Source of the DNA: Adiantum capillus-veneris
Lineage: Eukaryota; Streptophyta; Polypodiopsida; Polypodiales; Pteridaceae
Direction of reading: 5' to 3'
DNA length: 64,000 nt
NCBI GenBank assembly: GCA_014529385.2
Contig: CM043945.1
Span: 139,664,241 to 139,728,240 of the forward strand
The position numbers and the translations under genes are program-made. Below the pieces are notes generated by a model. That model did not search any database and had not been told where the DNA came from. It saw only the letters and a program-made list of their open reading frames with translations. Positions 21,366-33,990 of the stretch are shown piece after piece. Position 1 is the first letter of the stretch; each line of letters begins with the position of its first letter.

Positions 21366-24097
21366 ATTAGAGTTTTCATGGCAACCTCGTTTGGAGAAGA
21401 GCCGACAAGCAGGCCGTGGGAAGCGACTCTTGCACACAGACGAGTTTGAATTTTGACCTGCACAAAACTGCTCCATCTTGGGCTTGATGGATTTTCCAGG
21501 CAGTGAATAGACTTTCTCGTTCAGTGGAGCGGGTCACTGAAATCCGGTGTAGCGCAAGTGTCGATGGAAAAGTTTTCCTACTCAGCCAGACATTGCCACC
21601 ATAACCAAGGTGGGAGTTTTTTAATTTATTTTTCATTTTTTTTTACCACTAGGGCCAAGGGACCACCCAAGGGGGCTGTCTCACCCAGGGGGGCCGCCTC
21701 AAGTAAGGCATGCCCGGGCTGACCTCCATGGGCAAAGAACGGAAAGCATGCACCTCGTACAAGCTTCGCTGCGCCATTGGCAAGAAAACCATGCACGACA
21801 AGGTCGTGTTTTCCAGGAATCTCTGAGTTTTTCAAGTTGCCAAACATCAAAGGTGATGCAGCTCTTGCGTTCAAGAAGCTGCGTGACGATGATGACGTGA
21901 ATAATATTTGTCATTGACCTTCAAAGATAAGGTATGAATATTTGTTGCGCTTTTCTTGTTTAATTAGTTCTCAGTATGCAGTTGTCAATTGTTATAGTGG
22001 AGCATGGCTCACTTGGTCTCCAAGGTGTTGTTCTAATCGTTGAGCAAGGCTCATTCAATACATACAAAATTGTTGTGTTATGTACAACACTCTAGAGTTA
22101 GCCCTTGCAACTTCTTATCATGCATGGCATGTATATATCTACAAGGGAAATGTCCCAAGAAAGGCTTTCATTTTTGTACTTCTAGAATCTGGAGTATGCT
22201 AGGAAACTATCCATTGGAGACATTTCTACAATTGTATGGTATGACCATTTCATGGCTGTGCCTAGGACGAGTTATAGCTACAGTAAGGCAAGTGTAGGCA
22301 AGGCCTATAGTTTGTCATGCAAAACTCCAAAACATTTGTCCCAAGCACAAGGTTCGTCTGTGATTAACATAAGCACAACAAGCACGATTATTCTCCATCA
22401 TCAGTACGATCAGACATGCACGGCATATCTTGAAAAATTATCATGCTATGTCTAGGCCGAATGTTTTCAGTCAATCCAAATTTGCAAATAGCTTTTTCAT
22501 GATTCGACAACCAATTTCAGGTATGATTTGTCGATGCATTACAATGCTCCTACTCCATTGTTATCCGCATAACTTGATCTACAATTAATTGTTGTATCTC
22601 TGCATAAAGTAATGTATGAGAATCAAACGATAATCTTTCCATGCACCATATGTGCGTGCAATTTAGGCACTCCAAGCACAAGCACGACTTGTGACAATTG
22701 TTTTAAGCATTACATTTTGGTTGGCATCCAACCAATGCTTAACTTGCCAACATGACTCAAGCATGACTTGAGTACCTGGTCCTGATCTGCTGCACGGATC
22801 AATAGCAGTTCACTTTTGCTGCCCATGGAATCTCAAGGAGATTGGCACAACCTGTGGCTCGACTTCATCAAGGGTGAACAAAGCTCGTCATGGACGACTT
22901 CTTGTTACTGCTTCAAGATGCCGGCAAAGATGCTTGCCACATGGAACTATCCAATTTCAATAGAAATTGCTTGACAAGGTCAATTCTCGTTTGCCCTGCT
23001 CTTTGTACGTCGGTACCAGTATTTGTTTGGGCATCTTGCATCGAAGATTCTTGCAATTGGACTATGCTATGAGCATACATAATTGGCAATATGATTGCAA
23101 GTTATTTCATTACATTACAACGGGTGTATACGATATATACAATAATTCTCTCTCGCGCAACAGGTAGGGCTATGAGCTGCATTTGAGCGATTTTTTCCTT
23201 GACATCTAAAGACAACTGGTTACAACAGGACAACCAGGGTAACCAAATTTGTCTTTTGTTTGTTTTTTCATGAAAACATATTTACATTGTTTGTTATGCA
23301 AAGCAAGGTGCTTTGCTAGTTTCACATGAAGCAAGGCTTCTAAATCGTGTTAAGATACTGCCCATTGACTTGGCATCAAGGGCATGGACATGCAAGTTTG
23401 GGGAACTGGTACGATCAATTTTTCTTTTTCCATTTTAGGCGTAGTGACATCACGTTATGATGTATCACAACCACGACAGAATGTGCAAGGCATTTATGCT
23501 TTTGGTTCTCGCACTTGAGACCGTCACAATAGCCAAGGTTTTACAACTTTACATGAAAGGCATGCTAGCCAAGTGGACTATACTCCACCACACCATGGAT
23601 TACGCTTCCGCTATAACACTAGACACTTTGTCAAGGACAAGATAAGTTTTGGATTGTTTCACATGCTTTTGGTTGCTGTCAACACTCAACAACACTACGA
23701 AGAACCTAAAAAACACGACCCCTGCAGGGTAGGTGGGTTAGGATATGTTTTGTGTTTTTCTGTTACCTCTCTCGATGAGAGCGTCATACCAGAAAACAGT
23801 GGTATGCTTAAAGGATAAGGTGCAAAACATGCAGAAGATGCCTAAGTGCACACATTCTAGGTACACACTCTAGAAATTTATGGAAAGTTCCTCAGCCACC
23901 ATGCTCTTCTTCTCTCTCTTTCATTTTTCTCTCTAAGAATAATGAAAATTTGTGAGTCAGCCTGAGCCAAGGTGCTCTAACTCTCAGCTACAAATTGGGC
24001 AAGATGCCATCCAAATTAGTCTTCATCCGTTCCACGATTGAACACTAATTGCCATAACAGCTATGAGCCACACACACTGGCTAAGATTCATTATCAG
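21366..24097. other. Unassigned 2.7-kb stretch
   Basis: No recognised gene, LTR or tandem repeat. Frames are short (at most 105 codons) and without motifs. It is the left flank of the nested Copia at 24098. Confidence 0.4.
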
Positions 24098-24702
24098 TGT
24101 TAAGTATGGAGCCTGATTTACCCCTTGTAAATTTTTGTGGTAAAAACGCACATTTGTAAGTCCCCCATTATGAGGAGAAGCCATCGTGCGTGAAGAAAAA
24201 TCACTCGTCGGAAACCAAAATTTTCACGGCCCACTGGAATATTCCTTTTTCGCCAAGTGGTCGAAAAACGATCGGTCGAAAGTGGTCGAAAAACGACCGG
24301 TCGGTTGGCCGGTTGGCCTGTGGCCGGTAGTCAATGGCTGGTGGTTGGAAGTCAATGGCTGGTGGCCAAATTCAAAAGCTGACTTCCCTTCTCAAGGACG
24401 ACCACACATGGGCGGATTGGAGGCTCCGATCTGGACTTATTTACACAAGGGTGGCTACACATGGCTGCCTCTCATGAGAGAGGGCAGCCCTTTTGGCCTA
24501 TAAAAGGAGGCCATTTCTACACACATTTCATAGTGTGAAGTTGATGCAACAAGGTGGGTGTGAGGTGGTGAGAGTGAAGCAAGGCGGGAGCTCTATTAAG
24601 GGTATAATCCCTTTGTAAAGTACTTCTTGTTTTGAAGTACTAAAGCCATTGAGTGGCTGCTTTCCCGTCGACGTAGCCCACATTGGGTGAACCACGTATA
24701 TT

Positions 24703-24750
<48 letters not shown>

Positions 24751-24833
24751 CTATATTCTCTTGTGTGTGAAATCTATCTCTCTCCATTAAGTAATCTACT
24801 CAAATATCTATTTAGCTACGTCATATTTCCTAA
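24098..24833 (+). mobile_element. Copia-1 5' LTR
   Basis: About 736 bp starting TGTTAAG, matching 38957-39700. It carries a (CT)n tract (about 24710-24747) that is much shorter in the 3' LTR (about 39600-39615). The end point is set by loss of similarity between the two LTRs. Confidence 0.9.
24498..24506 (+). promoter_or_regulatory. TATA box in Copia-1 5' LTR
   Basis: CTATAAAAG within the LTR, conserved at 39389-39397 in the other LTR. It is placed as expected for the element's own Pol II promoter. Confidence 0.65.
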
Positions 24834-24839
24834 GAACTC

Positions 24840-24849
24840 GTATCAGAGC
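24840..24849 (+). other. Copia-1 primer binding site (tRNA-Met type)
   Basis: GTATCAGAGC, the core of the plant Copia primer site, a few bases after the 5' LTR. Confidence 0.75.
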
Positions 24850-24895
24850 AAGGTTTGCTCGTAGCTAAATTATCTCAAGGAAAGAATTCCTTGAA

Positions 24896-25628
24896 TTGAG
24901 TTATGGCGGAGGAAGGGAAGCTCAAGTTTTCAACGGCAAAAACTACCAACATTGGAAGATGCAGATTGAAGACTATCTCTACCAGAAGAACCTCTATTTG
25001 CCACTAGGCGGTCTTGCGACAAAGTCCACAACAATGGCAGATGAAGCATGGATTGTTGTCCTTGATCGAAAGGCGTGGGAACAATCCGATTAAGCTTGGC
25101 GTCAACGGTGGCCTTCAATGTTTTGGAGATGAAGACCACGGAGGACTTGATGAAGTCACTTGACAACTTCTACAAGAAACCATCGGCATCCAATAAGGTA
25201 TTTCTTATGAAGCGCTTGTTCAATCTAAAGATGGTAGAGAATGGTTTAGTTGTTGCAGAACACCTAAATGAATTTAACACAAACATAAGTCAACTTCGAT
25301 CGGTGAAAATCAATTTCGATGACGAAGTGCGAGCTCTCCTTATACTATCATCTCTACCGAATCGTTGGGACAGCCTTGTGATGGTTGTAAGTAATTCTAT
25401 TTCTGGCACAAATACTCTTAAGTTTGATGATGTTGTGTGTGTTCTCCTAAGCCAAGAAATACGAAGGACAAGCACAGGAGAATCATCAAGTGCTGTACAG
25501 TCAGTGGAAACAAGAGGAAGGCCTAAAGAGAGGTTCAAAACCCAAAAGGGTCGTGATCGCTCAAGACAAATCAAGTCACACACAAAGTCACTTCTTGAAT
25601 GTTGGAACTGTAGCAAGAAGGGCCATGT
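24896..25628 (+). pseudogene. Copia-1 gag, interrupted in the zinc knuckle
   Basis: Gag forms the particle and binds the RNA. The frame reads VFNGKNYQHWKMQIEDYL (typical Copia gag N-terminus), shifts frame at about 25075, then gives the UBN2-type middle domain with L-x-x-F-N-L-K-M and the H-L-N-E-F-N motif. The CCHC knuckle begins with Cys-Trp-Asn-Cys-Ser-Lys-Lys-Gly-His at about 25600. The coding sequence then stops at an inserted LTR element (25629); the rest of the knuckle is at 32282 onward. Confidence 0.88.
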
Positions 25629-27875
25629 TGGAGAGGGGGAATGGGGGAATGCACCCGACACAAACACAAGGGCCTCTCTATAGCTCAGGGTATTCACAAC
25701 ACCCCTATCCTCTCAGAAGACACCTTCAAAGAAACACTTTACACTAGCAGACCATCGCCTGCTCACTTTCCACTGCTCACACACTCCACAAACCCACCAC
25801 ACAGCGCACACCTACTACCATTGACTGTCTCCACCCTTACACAGGCACACAGCCACTCAATCACACTCTCTCATACAAAACACCGTCGGTCTGGGGGCAC
25901 ATACATCCACGCAACCGGTACTGAGGGGAAACATGAAAGCAGGAGAAAGAGAAGGGGGGAAGGGGAAACAACAGCAAGGGAAGGCAACTGTGGCTTGATT
26001 GCACTTCCAAAACCATGTACACCGGCTTGCACTGCAATCACCATCGCTATTTTCAATCAAAGTTACAAAGGGGCTAGCTTGCTAGAGAACTCTACTTTGT
26101 AGGCTTCAAACGGCACCCAAAAGGCCAAGCAAAAAAATCCCTTCATTTTACTCAATTTTGACTTTTATAGGGGGGTCTTTAATTTCGGAAATTGCCCTTC
26201 AATTGGTCCATCTGGCATCCATTTTGGTATTTTTGGGAAGGGGGCACCGCCTTGCTCTATCTGCTCTCTTCTTCTCTCTTTTGCACTTGGGGGGGGACAT
26301 TAGCGATGTCGCTATTGCCTCTTGGCTTTTTATTTTTTTATTTTCTTTCACCTTCTTTTTTTACCCCCTTTGGGGCCTATTTTGCACTTCTCCTTTTGAC
26401 TCATTTTGAGTTATCTGTTCGGCTCCTCTTGCCACTTCTTCCTTTATTTCTCTCTCCCTCTGCTTCGCTTTGGTCTTGGACTTGGCTTGTCCTTTACTTT
26501 GCCCGGATGGCCCTTGGCTTGGCCCATCCGCTCTTGAGCTCATTCTCCCTCTCTCTATGCGGGAACTATCCCCTGCCCCCTGCCCTCGAGCATTAGCGAC
26601 CTCGCTAAGGGGGGGGGGGGGGGGGTCTCTTCAAAACAGTGTTGGGCCTCGACGGGCGCGGGAACAAGTCCCCTTATCAGGCGCCACGAACATCACATGC
26701 CTTACAGGCGTGCGCCACCGGCGCCACCCCCCTTGTCTACTGCATTGCCCAAAACCACCATGGGTGCACCCATTGGCGGCCTTGCACCGCACGCAGAACC
26801 GCCGCCACCACCAACGCAGTGCCGGCAAGGGCCCTCCATAGCCAACGGGAGGGAGAGCTCCCCTCTCTCTTCCCTTGTGCTCATTTGAGCGCTCACGGCC
26901 CAGCTCATATGCCCCTTGTTGCCATGTTTGCACCCCGTATGTGGGTTCTTCCTCGCCCGCCATGTGGAAGCTCGCAGGTGTTCCTCCCCACAATGGCCTC
27001 CAAGGCCTTCAAAAAACTCATCCTTTATACTTTAAAAAACCTCTTTTTTTGCTTGTATTGGGTACTCTGTTAGGTCTTGCCCAGTTGGACTATGCACCGG
27101 CTTCAAAGCCCGACCAAAACCCACCGTTTTCATCTTCGCATCATCTGCCTCTTGCCCCATTTTGAGATCTTCAATGCTACCATCTGAGGCCGCGAAAAAA
27201 GCCAAAAAGCATCTGCCACTTTCCTCTCTCGGCATTACCTCCCAACTTCGTTCTGCTGCATCTAGCTGACCGAGTATCTGATTGAAGCACCAATGATTTG
27301 TGCTAGCTCCAAATGACACACACTATCATCGAGAACTTTGGCGAGGCCAAAACGATGCCAGATGGCGCATTTTCCAGTGCAGCTAAGTGGGCTCAGACCC
27401 GATCCCCGGAAAAAATTCATCTGACCTTAACTTGCTATCCAGAGCTCCGATTCGCATTTTGAAAAGACAGGCATGCTCCGTAACTCGAGCACTAGACATG
27501 TATCTGCTCACATCTGCCTGGGTCACCTGTCCCCAGTTGCCTTGTCCGTCGAGGATCTGCTACACACTCTAGCTTTAAACTTCAATATCTTGCACACCAG
27601 GGTTCCGTTTGACGAGCCGTTTGGACCGACTTCTAGAGCACACTAAACACAACATTCTAGGACACTGACTTGGCATTTCGGACACCTTCATCTGCCATCC
27701 CATGTGGACTATCCTGCAACAATTTTGGCCTAAAAATCCGCTTTAAGCATACATCTCCGCTATCCTTTGGCTGCCTAGGGCCTTGGCACCTGCCCTAACC
27801 TTCTGCACTGCACTCGACTGCTGTCTTTGCCTCGCATAGACCATTTCCTAGCTCGAACCAACTTTGGTTGCACCA
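25629..27875 (-). mobile_element. TR-GAG 3' LTR (left copy)
   Basis: About 2.25 kb, unusually long, GC-rich in its centre. It contains G runs (about 8 at 26290 and 18-19 at 26608-26626) whose lengths differ from the other LTR. Frames on both strands recur in both LTRs, but none has a recognised domain. A purine-rich stretch on the minus strand (AAAAAGGGAGTGGG, about 27881-27894) lies just inside and may be the polypurine tract. Confidence 0.85.
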
Positions 27876-28236
27876 TCATTGCCCACTCCCTTTTTGAACA
27901 TTTATGTTCAACCACACATAGGCTTACTGCACCAAAAAGTTGCATACAAAAAACAAACTATCTGTACACCATAAAGAAACCCTTTGTACACTGCAAAACC
28001 ACCTAGTATATGTACAAAAACTGGCATTTGTCACCCGCTCTCTTTGCTTATGCAGGTTTCCCAACCCCCTGCTTTAGTTGTCATCAACCGCCTGGGTCGA
28101 ACACCTTGCATTGGTCCCTTTCATCCACTTGCAACAACATTGCGTAGTGCCACACCAAGGCACATATCCAACCACATATCCAACTTGCCATTAGCATGCT
28201 TCTACCACTCCAAGCACTTATTGGAAAATTTCCCAC

Positions 28237-29871
28237 TCACAACCAAGCATCTCCAAGAACACCAAATAAAGCACCCTCGTGCTCACCATCCACTTCATCC
28301 AACATTCTCGACATACCTGCACCATCGCTCGCACCAAGTAAACCTAGCATATCCAACCCGCCCTCACATCCAGTTAAAGCTAGATCCTCATCTAGCAGGT
28401 CCTGCACCTGCTCAACAGCACACTGCACAACTGCTTTTATCACCATTCCTTTCAGCCACCACTTACAGACCTCCTCACAAAGCTTGTATACCGCCTTGGA
28501 ATCTACATCACCTTTCATAGAGGGCATTGACTGCGTAGGAAGCACCTCTAAATTTCAATTCTCTTTGTTCTTCTCACTTGCCACAAACTCAATTCCATCA
28601 TCGTCGAGCTCCTCCTCGTGAATTGGCCCTTCAAGATCAATAAGCACCACCTGCTTGTCCGCTGCAATTACCTGCTCTTCTACTGCTACATCCTCAAGCT
28701 GTGCCAAGGAAGAGAGAAACTCGTTCTCTATCACATCCTCCTCGTCCTCTTCCATAGGTACCGCTGCTCTAACCCTTTTGGTAAAATTTTGCACCTATTG
28801 CACCACCATGGCATACTCTACTGCTACTTTTACCAACATGGCCATTAGCATGGCACTGCACACCAGTTTTACCTACACTTCACCACCCGTAGGCCTAGAC
28901 TGCTCCATTTGGTCTGCACTAAGCACTTCGGCTTGCACTTCACGCTGCTCCTCGCACACATTTATAGCCTCTCCACTCACATGTAAAAGGTCGAACTTAT
29001 CATACCTCGATTGAGACGACTCGGTCTCCCAACTTGTATCTGCGTCCATAGAGCTATCATCACTCGACCCAGTCTCCTCTTCAGTCTCAAGCTCACGAAT
29101 CTCCTCTAGCTTCACCGCTTCAACCTCGTCTGCAAACCGCACTCCTTGCTCTTTACCGCACTTCAATGGACCTTCAACAACTACACTTGAATTTGACAAC
29201 ACATTCTTTGTCCACTTTGGAACCACCTGCACTTCCTCCACAATTGGAACTGCTCTAGCCGGCATCTTTGGCATAGGAACCATCCTGTCTCTTTGCAGCC
29301 AAAGAACCCTTGGTTCTTTTCGCACTTGCACTTCTCTTTGCACCACCTGCGGCTCCACTACCACCGCATCACACTGCCTTGGCTTCATCGCACTTGGCAA
29401 ACCTTGCCTAGCCTCGCGGTTCTTCAAAACCTTTTTAGTTCGCCGTCTCGCTAGAGCTATTGCCTCTTCATACAACATTGGGCCATCTACCTACACTTTA
29501 TCTCGCACTTCCTCATGCAGGCAATCTATGAATTTACACAATTTCAAAAAACTGGCATTTTCTGCAGGAGTTACCTTGATCAATTTCCCCCATAGGGCTT
29601 TGAATTCCCACTTGAACACTTGAAAATCTCCCTCCAAGCTTTGCTTTAAACTGTCTAGCTTCCTCTTTACCTCATCTAGCTGCGCATCCGCAACAAATTT
29701 GCTTCGAAAATCCGCCTCTAGGGCTTCGCCATCTGCTTTTTCTTCTTCACCAAGGCTATCGAACCATAGCTTTGCTTTACCACGAACCAAGAGCGGGAAC
29801 ACTTGTACCACACCATCTTCTCTTGATAAACCGTTTTCCAACACGAACAAGACATGTTTCCGCATCTTCAA
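28237..29871 (-). pseudogene. TR-GAG gag-like protein with in-frame stops
   Basis: The four frames 29871-29491, 29478-28873, 28794-28555 and 28545-28237 share one reading frame and are separated only by stop codons, so they were one ORF. The N-terminal part has the Retrotrans_gag pattern: hydrophobic helix, Leu-x-x-x-Ala-x-x-Trp-Phe-Asp-Ser-Leu (here KLWFDSLGEEEK), an Asp-Phe-Arg-x-Lys-Phe helix, and a Leu-Lys-Gln-x-x-x-Gly-x-x-Gln-x-Phe block. The rest is acidic and low-complexity. The expected Phe-x-Gly-x-Glu-Asp-Ala-Glu start lies in another frame just upstream (about 29840-29900), so there is also a frameshift. No protease, RT or integrase follows. Confidence 0.75.
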
Positions 29872-29992
29872 CCCCAGTGAAAATGGAAAATCCTGTCCAA
29901 GCCATCACTAACAGCACCCGCTCTTCAAAGGCCGCACCTTTGGCATCACCCAAATCACAGCTTTGACTTCAACTAGGAGTATTAGTATACTC

Positions 29993-30009
29993 CTCCGTGG
30001 GGGACACCA
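29993..30009 (-). other. TR-GAG putative primer binding site
   Basis: Five bases inside the right LTR the minus strand reads TGGTGTCCCCCACGGAG. It starts TGG, as needed to pair with a tRNA CCA end, but I could not assign the tRNA. Confidence 0.45.
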
Positions 30010-30014
30010 GAAGA

Positions 30015-32277
30015 TGGAGAGGGGGAATGGGGGAACACGCCTGGCACAAACACAAGGGCCTCTCTATAGCTCAGGGTATTCACAACACCCCTATCTTCTC
30101 AAAAAACACCTTCAAAGAAACACTTTACACTAGCAGACCACCGCCTGCTCAATTTCCACTTCTCACACACTCCACAAACCCACCACACAGTGCACACCTA
30201 CTACCACTGCCTATCTCCACCCTTACACACGCACACAGCCACTCAATCACACTCTCTCACACAAAACACCGTCGGTTGGAGGGGCACACACATCCACGCA
30301 ACTGACACCGAGGGGAAACATGAAAGCAAGAGAAAGAGAAGGGGGGAAGGGGAAACAACAACAAGGGAAGGCAACTATCGCTTGATTGCACTTCAAAAAC
30401 CATGTACACGGGCTTGCACTGCCATCACCATGGCCATTTTCAATCAAAGTTACAAAAGGGCTAGCTTGCTAGAGAACTCCACTTTGTAAGCTTCAAACAA
30501 CACCCAAAAGGCCAAGCAAAAAAAGCCCTTCATTTTAGTCAATTTTGACTTTTATGGGGGGGGGGGGGGGTCTTTAATTTGGGAAATTGCCCTTCAATTG
30601 GTCCATCTGGCACCCATTTTTGGTATTTTTGGGAAAGGGGCACCACCTTGCTCTATCTGCTCTCCTCTTCTCTCTTTTGCACTTGGGGGGGGGGGGGGGG
30701 GGGGGGGGGGGGCATTAGCGATGTCGCTATTGCCCCTTGGCTTTTTATTTTTTTATTTTCTTTCACCTTCTTTTTTTACCCCCTTTGGGGACTATTTTGT
30801 ACTGCTCCTTTTGACTCATTTTGACTTATTGTCCGGCTCCTCTTGCCACTTCTTCCTTTATTTCTCTCTCCCTCTGCTTCTCTTTGGTCCCGGCCTTGGC
30901 TTGTCCTTTACTTTGCCCGGATGGCCCATTTGGCCGCTCTTGAGCTCATTCTCCCTCTCTCTATGCGGGAACTATCGCCTGCCCCTTGCCCTCAAGCATT
31001 AGCGACCTCGATAATGGGGGGGGGGGGGGGTTCTCTTCAAAAATTGTTGGGCCTCAACGGGCGCTGGAACAAGCCCCCTCATCAGGCATCACATCATCAC
31101 ATGCCTTACAGGCGTGTGCCACCGGCGCCACCCCCCTCGTCTATTGCATTGACCAAAATCACCGCGGATGTGCCCATTGGCCGCCTCGTGCCACACATAG
31201 AACCGCCGCCACCAGCTACGCAGCGCCCGCAAGGGCCCGCCATAGCCAACGGGAGGGAGAGCTCCCCTCTCTCTTCCCTTGTGTGTTCATTTAAGCGCTC
31301 ACGGCCCGACTTATATGCCCCTTGTTTCCATGCCTGCACCCCGCATGTGGGTTCTTCCCCGCCCGCCACGTGGTAGCTCGCAGGTGTTCCTCCCCACAAT
31401 GGCCTCCAAGGCCTTCAAAAAAGTCATCCTTTATACTTAAAAGAACCTCTTTTTTTGCTTGTATTGGGTATTGTGTTAGGTCCTGCCCAGTTGGCCTATG
31501 CACTGGCTTCGAAGCCCGACTGAAATGCACCATTTTCATCTTCGAATCATCTACCTCTTGCCCCATTTTGAGATCTCCAATGCTACCATCTGAGGCCGCA
31601 AAAAAGCCAAAAAGAATCTTCCACTTTCCTCTCTTGGCATTACCTCCCGACTTCCTTTTGCTGCATGTAGCTGACCGAGTATCCTATTGAAGCACCGTTG
31701 ATTTCTGCTAGCTCCAAATGACGCACACTATCATCGAGAACTTTGGTGAGGCTGAAATGATGCCAGATGGTGCATTTTCCAGTGCAGCTAAGTGGGCTCA
31801 GACCAGCCCCCGAAAAAAATTCAACTGACCTTCACTTGCTATCCAGAGCTCCAATTCGCATTCTGAAAAGACAAGCATGCTCCATAACTCAAGCACTACA
31901 CATGTATCTGCTCACATCTGCCTGGGTCACCTCTCCCAGCTGCCCTGTCTGTCGGGGATCTGCTACACACTCCAACTTTAAACTTCAGTATCTTGCACAC
32001 CGAGGTTCCGTTTGACAAGCCGTCCAGACCGGCTTGTGGAGCACACTAAACACTACATTCTAGGACATTGACTTGGCATTTCAAACAACTTCATTTTCCA
32101 TCCCATCTGGACTATCCTCAGTACTTTTGGCCTAAAAAGCCGCTTTAAGCATACATCTCCGCTATCCTTTGGCTGCCTACGACCTTGGCACCTGCCCTAG
32201 CCTTCTGCGCTGCACTCGACTGCTGCCTTTGCCTGGCATAAACCATTTCCTAGCTCAGACCAATTTTGGCTGCACCA
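30015..32277 (-). mobile_element. TR-GAG 5' LTR (right copy)
   Basis: Matches 25629-27875 throughout. G runs are expanded here: 28 consecutive G at 30685-30712, against about 8 in the other LTR. The flank after 32277 is the continuation of the Copia-1 gag knuckle. Confidence 0.85.
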
Positions 32278-32598
32278 ACGTCAAGAAGGATTGCTGGTCC
32301 AAGAAGAAGCAGGAGACTGAGTCTCAAGAAAACAAGCCAACATCGGAGGCCAATGTGGCAGGTAAAGTAGAGCAAGATGCTCTAATTCTCTCATTAGACA
32401 ATGTGTCTAATTCTTGGATAGTAGATTCCAGGGCTTTATTCCATGTGACACCACACAAGAAACATTTCCAAGATTACACCAAAGGTAATTTGGGAATGTA
32501 AAATGGGGAGATGATAAATTTTGTGACATTGTCGATAAAGGTACTGTTTCTGTCAAAACTGCTAACGAAAATGAATGGATGCTTAAAGAAGTTAGGAA
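32278..32598 (+). pseudogene. Copia-1 zinc-knuckle remainder and protease
   Basis: Directly after the inserted element the frame gives Lys-Lys-Asp-Cys-Trp-Ser-Lys (end of the CCHC knuckle), a Lys/Glu/Ser linker, then Trp-Ile-Val-Asp-Ser-Arg-Ala at about 32415-32435. The usual protease motif is Asp-Ser-Gly-Ala, so the active-site Gly is changed to Arg. A stop follows at about 32499. The part after it leads into a Glu-Trp-Met-Leu-Lys-Glu-Val-Arg segment cut by the next insertion at 32599. Confidence 0.8.
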
Positions 32599-32790
32599 TG
32601 TTGGGGTATAAAGCCCAATATGGTCGCCCAGGTAAGTGGGAGGGCCGCCAGGTATGTACACATATTCTTTTGTTAAAACGTAATAAGAACTCACTATGCT
32701 CTACACATTACAGTAGAGCGAGTTCACCATATCGTCGTGCTCTTCTTCTCGCACTCTCTCTCGCGTCGCACTTCCGCTCGTACTCCTTCA
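32599..32790 (+). mobile_element. Copia-2 5' LTR
   Basis: 192 bp, TGTTGGGG ... CTCCTTCA. Short for Copia. A TATAAAG word lies 8 bp from its start. Confidence 0.9.
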
Positions 32791-32791
32791 A

Positions 32792-32803
32792 CTGGTATCA
32801 GAG
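32792..32803 (+). other. Copia-2 primer binding site (tRNA-Met type)
   Basis: TGGTATCAGAGC, one base after the LTR; exact plant Copia primer word. Confidence 0.9.
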
Positions 32804-32805
32804 CA

Positions 32806-33015
32806 CAGATCGAGGCTTGGGGCAGCATTTGCAGGTAGCCAGAGTCACATGCTCAGATTGCAGTGAGATTCGACACGCGAAGACACGGCCCCAATTCCTG
32901 TGGGTGAGCTCAGATCAAGGCTCGGGCAGCACTGCAGGAGGCTAGAGTCACCAACTCAGATTGGAGTGAAATTCGACAGGCGAAGACACGGCCCCAAATC
33001 CTGTGGGAGCACTCG
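32806..33015 (+). repeat. 105-bp tandem duplication in Copia-2 leader
   Basis: CAGATC(G/A)AGGCT starts at 32806 and again at 32911. Both units run through a shared GACACGGCCCCAA phrase. Two diverged copies in the untranslated leader. Confidence 0.8.
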
Positions 33016-33990
33016 AAGGGCTTGGTGTTCTCAGAATTTCATTCTGAGGTCATCTCGGCCACCGTTTGGCTTCGACAAAGGTCTGCGCAGGCCATTTTCG
33101 ACTACGTGGTCTCGGCGGGTGCAGATCCGACTCTGCAAATTTGGGGTTTTCGGCCTACGACTGCAGGTGTTGAGGATATCGACACTCCCAGAGTGTTGAT
33201 TTGTGGCTGTCTACACATCGAAGGACGGCTCATAGTTCTTGGAGGCGTGTCACATACGACACGGGCGCATCTACACACAGACTGTAGGCGACATCCACTA
33301 GTTCATCAGGTAGCTTGTGTTTGCTGCTTGATATTCCAGATTTCATCCTGACATTGCAGGTACTTCCACATGGAATGTATTGTCAGAGATGATGTATGTT
33401 TGTTGAGGGTTTGCTGGATGTGAGTCACGCAGCAAACAACCGCCGTAGCGGTTACAGCATATAGTGGGAAATTTGTGGATGTATGACTTTGTGGGAAGTC
33501 TATGTACTGTCAAATTTACTGCAGCCTTTGTTGAGGGTCGAGTGAGGTTTTATTGAGCTGGGGGATTCTCGAATGTTGAGAGCCTTTCGGTGATACAGGT
33601 CTTGGAGCGATCCCTCGAGCACCCTTAGATAGGCAGCTAGGATGTATTGACTATGAGTTAGACAGTTGGGATTGCATCTTTGCTTTACTGCCGTTGAGGC
33701 ATTGTCGCAGTCTATGCTTATAGGACAGTGACAGGACAGTGAGAGACAGTACAGGTGCAGGATAGGTTTACCCGCATCTTACAGTGTCAGAGAGACAGTG
33801 TTTTTTGAGTTGTTTTTGTCTGTTTTTTGAGTACACTAGAGCCATTTTACAAAGGAGACTCTGCCGAAATTTATGCAGAATGTGAAGCTTTCTTGGTTCA
33901 TTTGACAGGTTGATATTGGTTCAGAGTCAGTTTACAGGGGAAACTCTGCCGAATATTTCCCACGAAAGTAAACTACTGTGAAGCGTAGCT
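33016..33990 (+). other. Copia-2 leader, non-coding
   Basis: About 1 kb between the duplication and the gag ATG. Short frames have no motifs. The word TTTACA(A/G)(A/G)GG(A/G)(G/A)ACTCTGCCGAA occurs twice (near 33847 and 33932). Confidence 0.5.

Larger units (their letters stand above)
25629..32277 (-). mobile_element. Gag-only LTR element (TR-GAG-like) inside Copia-1
   Basis: Two long direct repeats (25629-27875 and 30015-32277, about 2.25 kb each) flank a 2.1-kb core. On the minus strand the LTRs begin TGGTGCA and end CTCTCCA. The host flanks are ATGT (left) and ACGT (right), fitting a 4-bp target duplication, and the Copia-1 gag reading resumes on the right side. The core encodes only a gag-like frame with stops and no pol. 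That matches the non-autonomous class known as TR-GAG. Confidence 0.82.

Noticed and set aside
26470-26993. Overlapping open frames on both strands in the GC-rich centre of the TR-GAG LTR, repeated at 30843-31399
   Set aside because: Present in both LTRs because the LTRs are repeats; no motif and frames differ between the copies.
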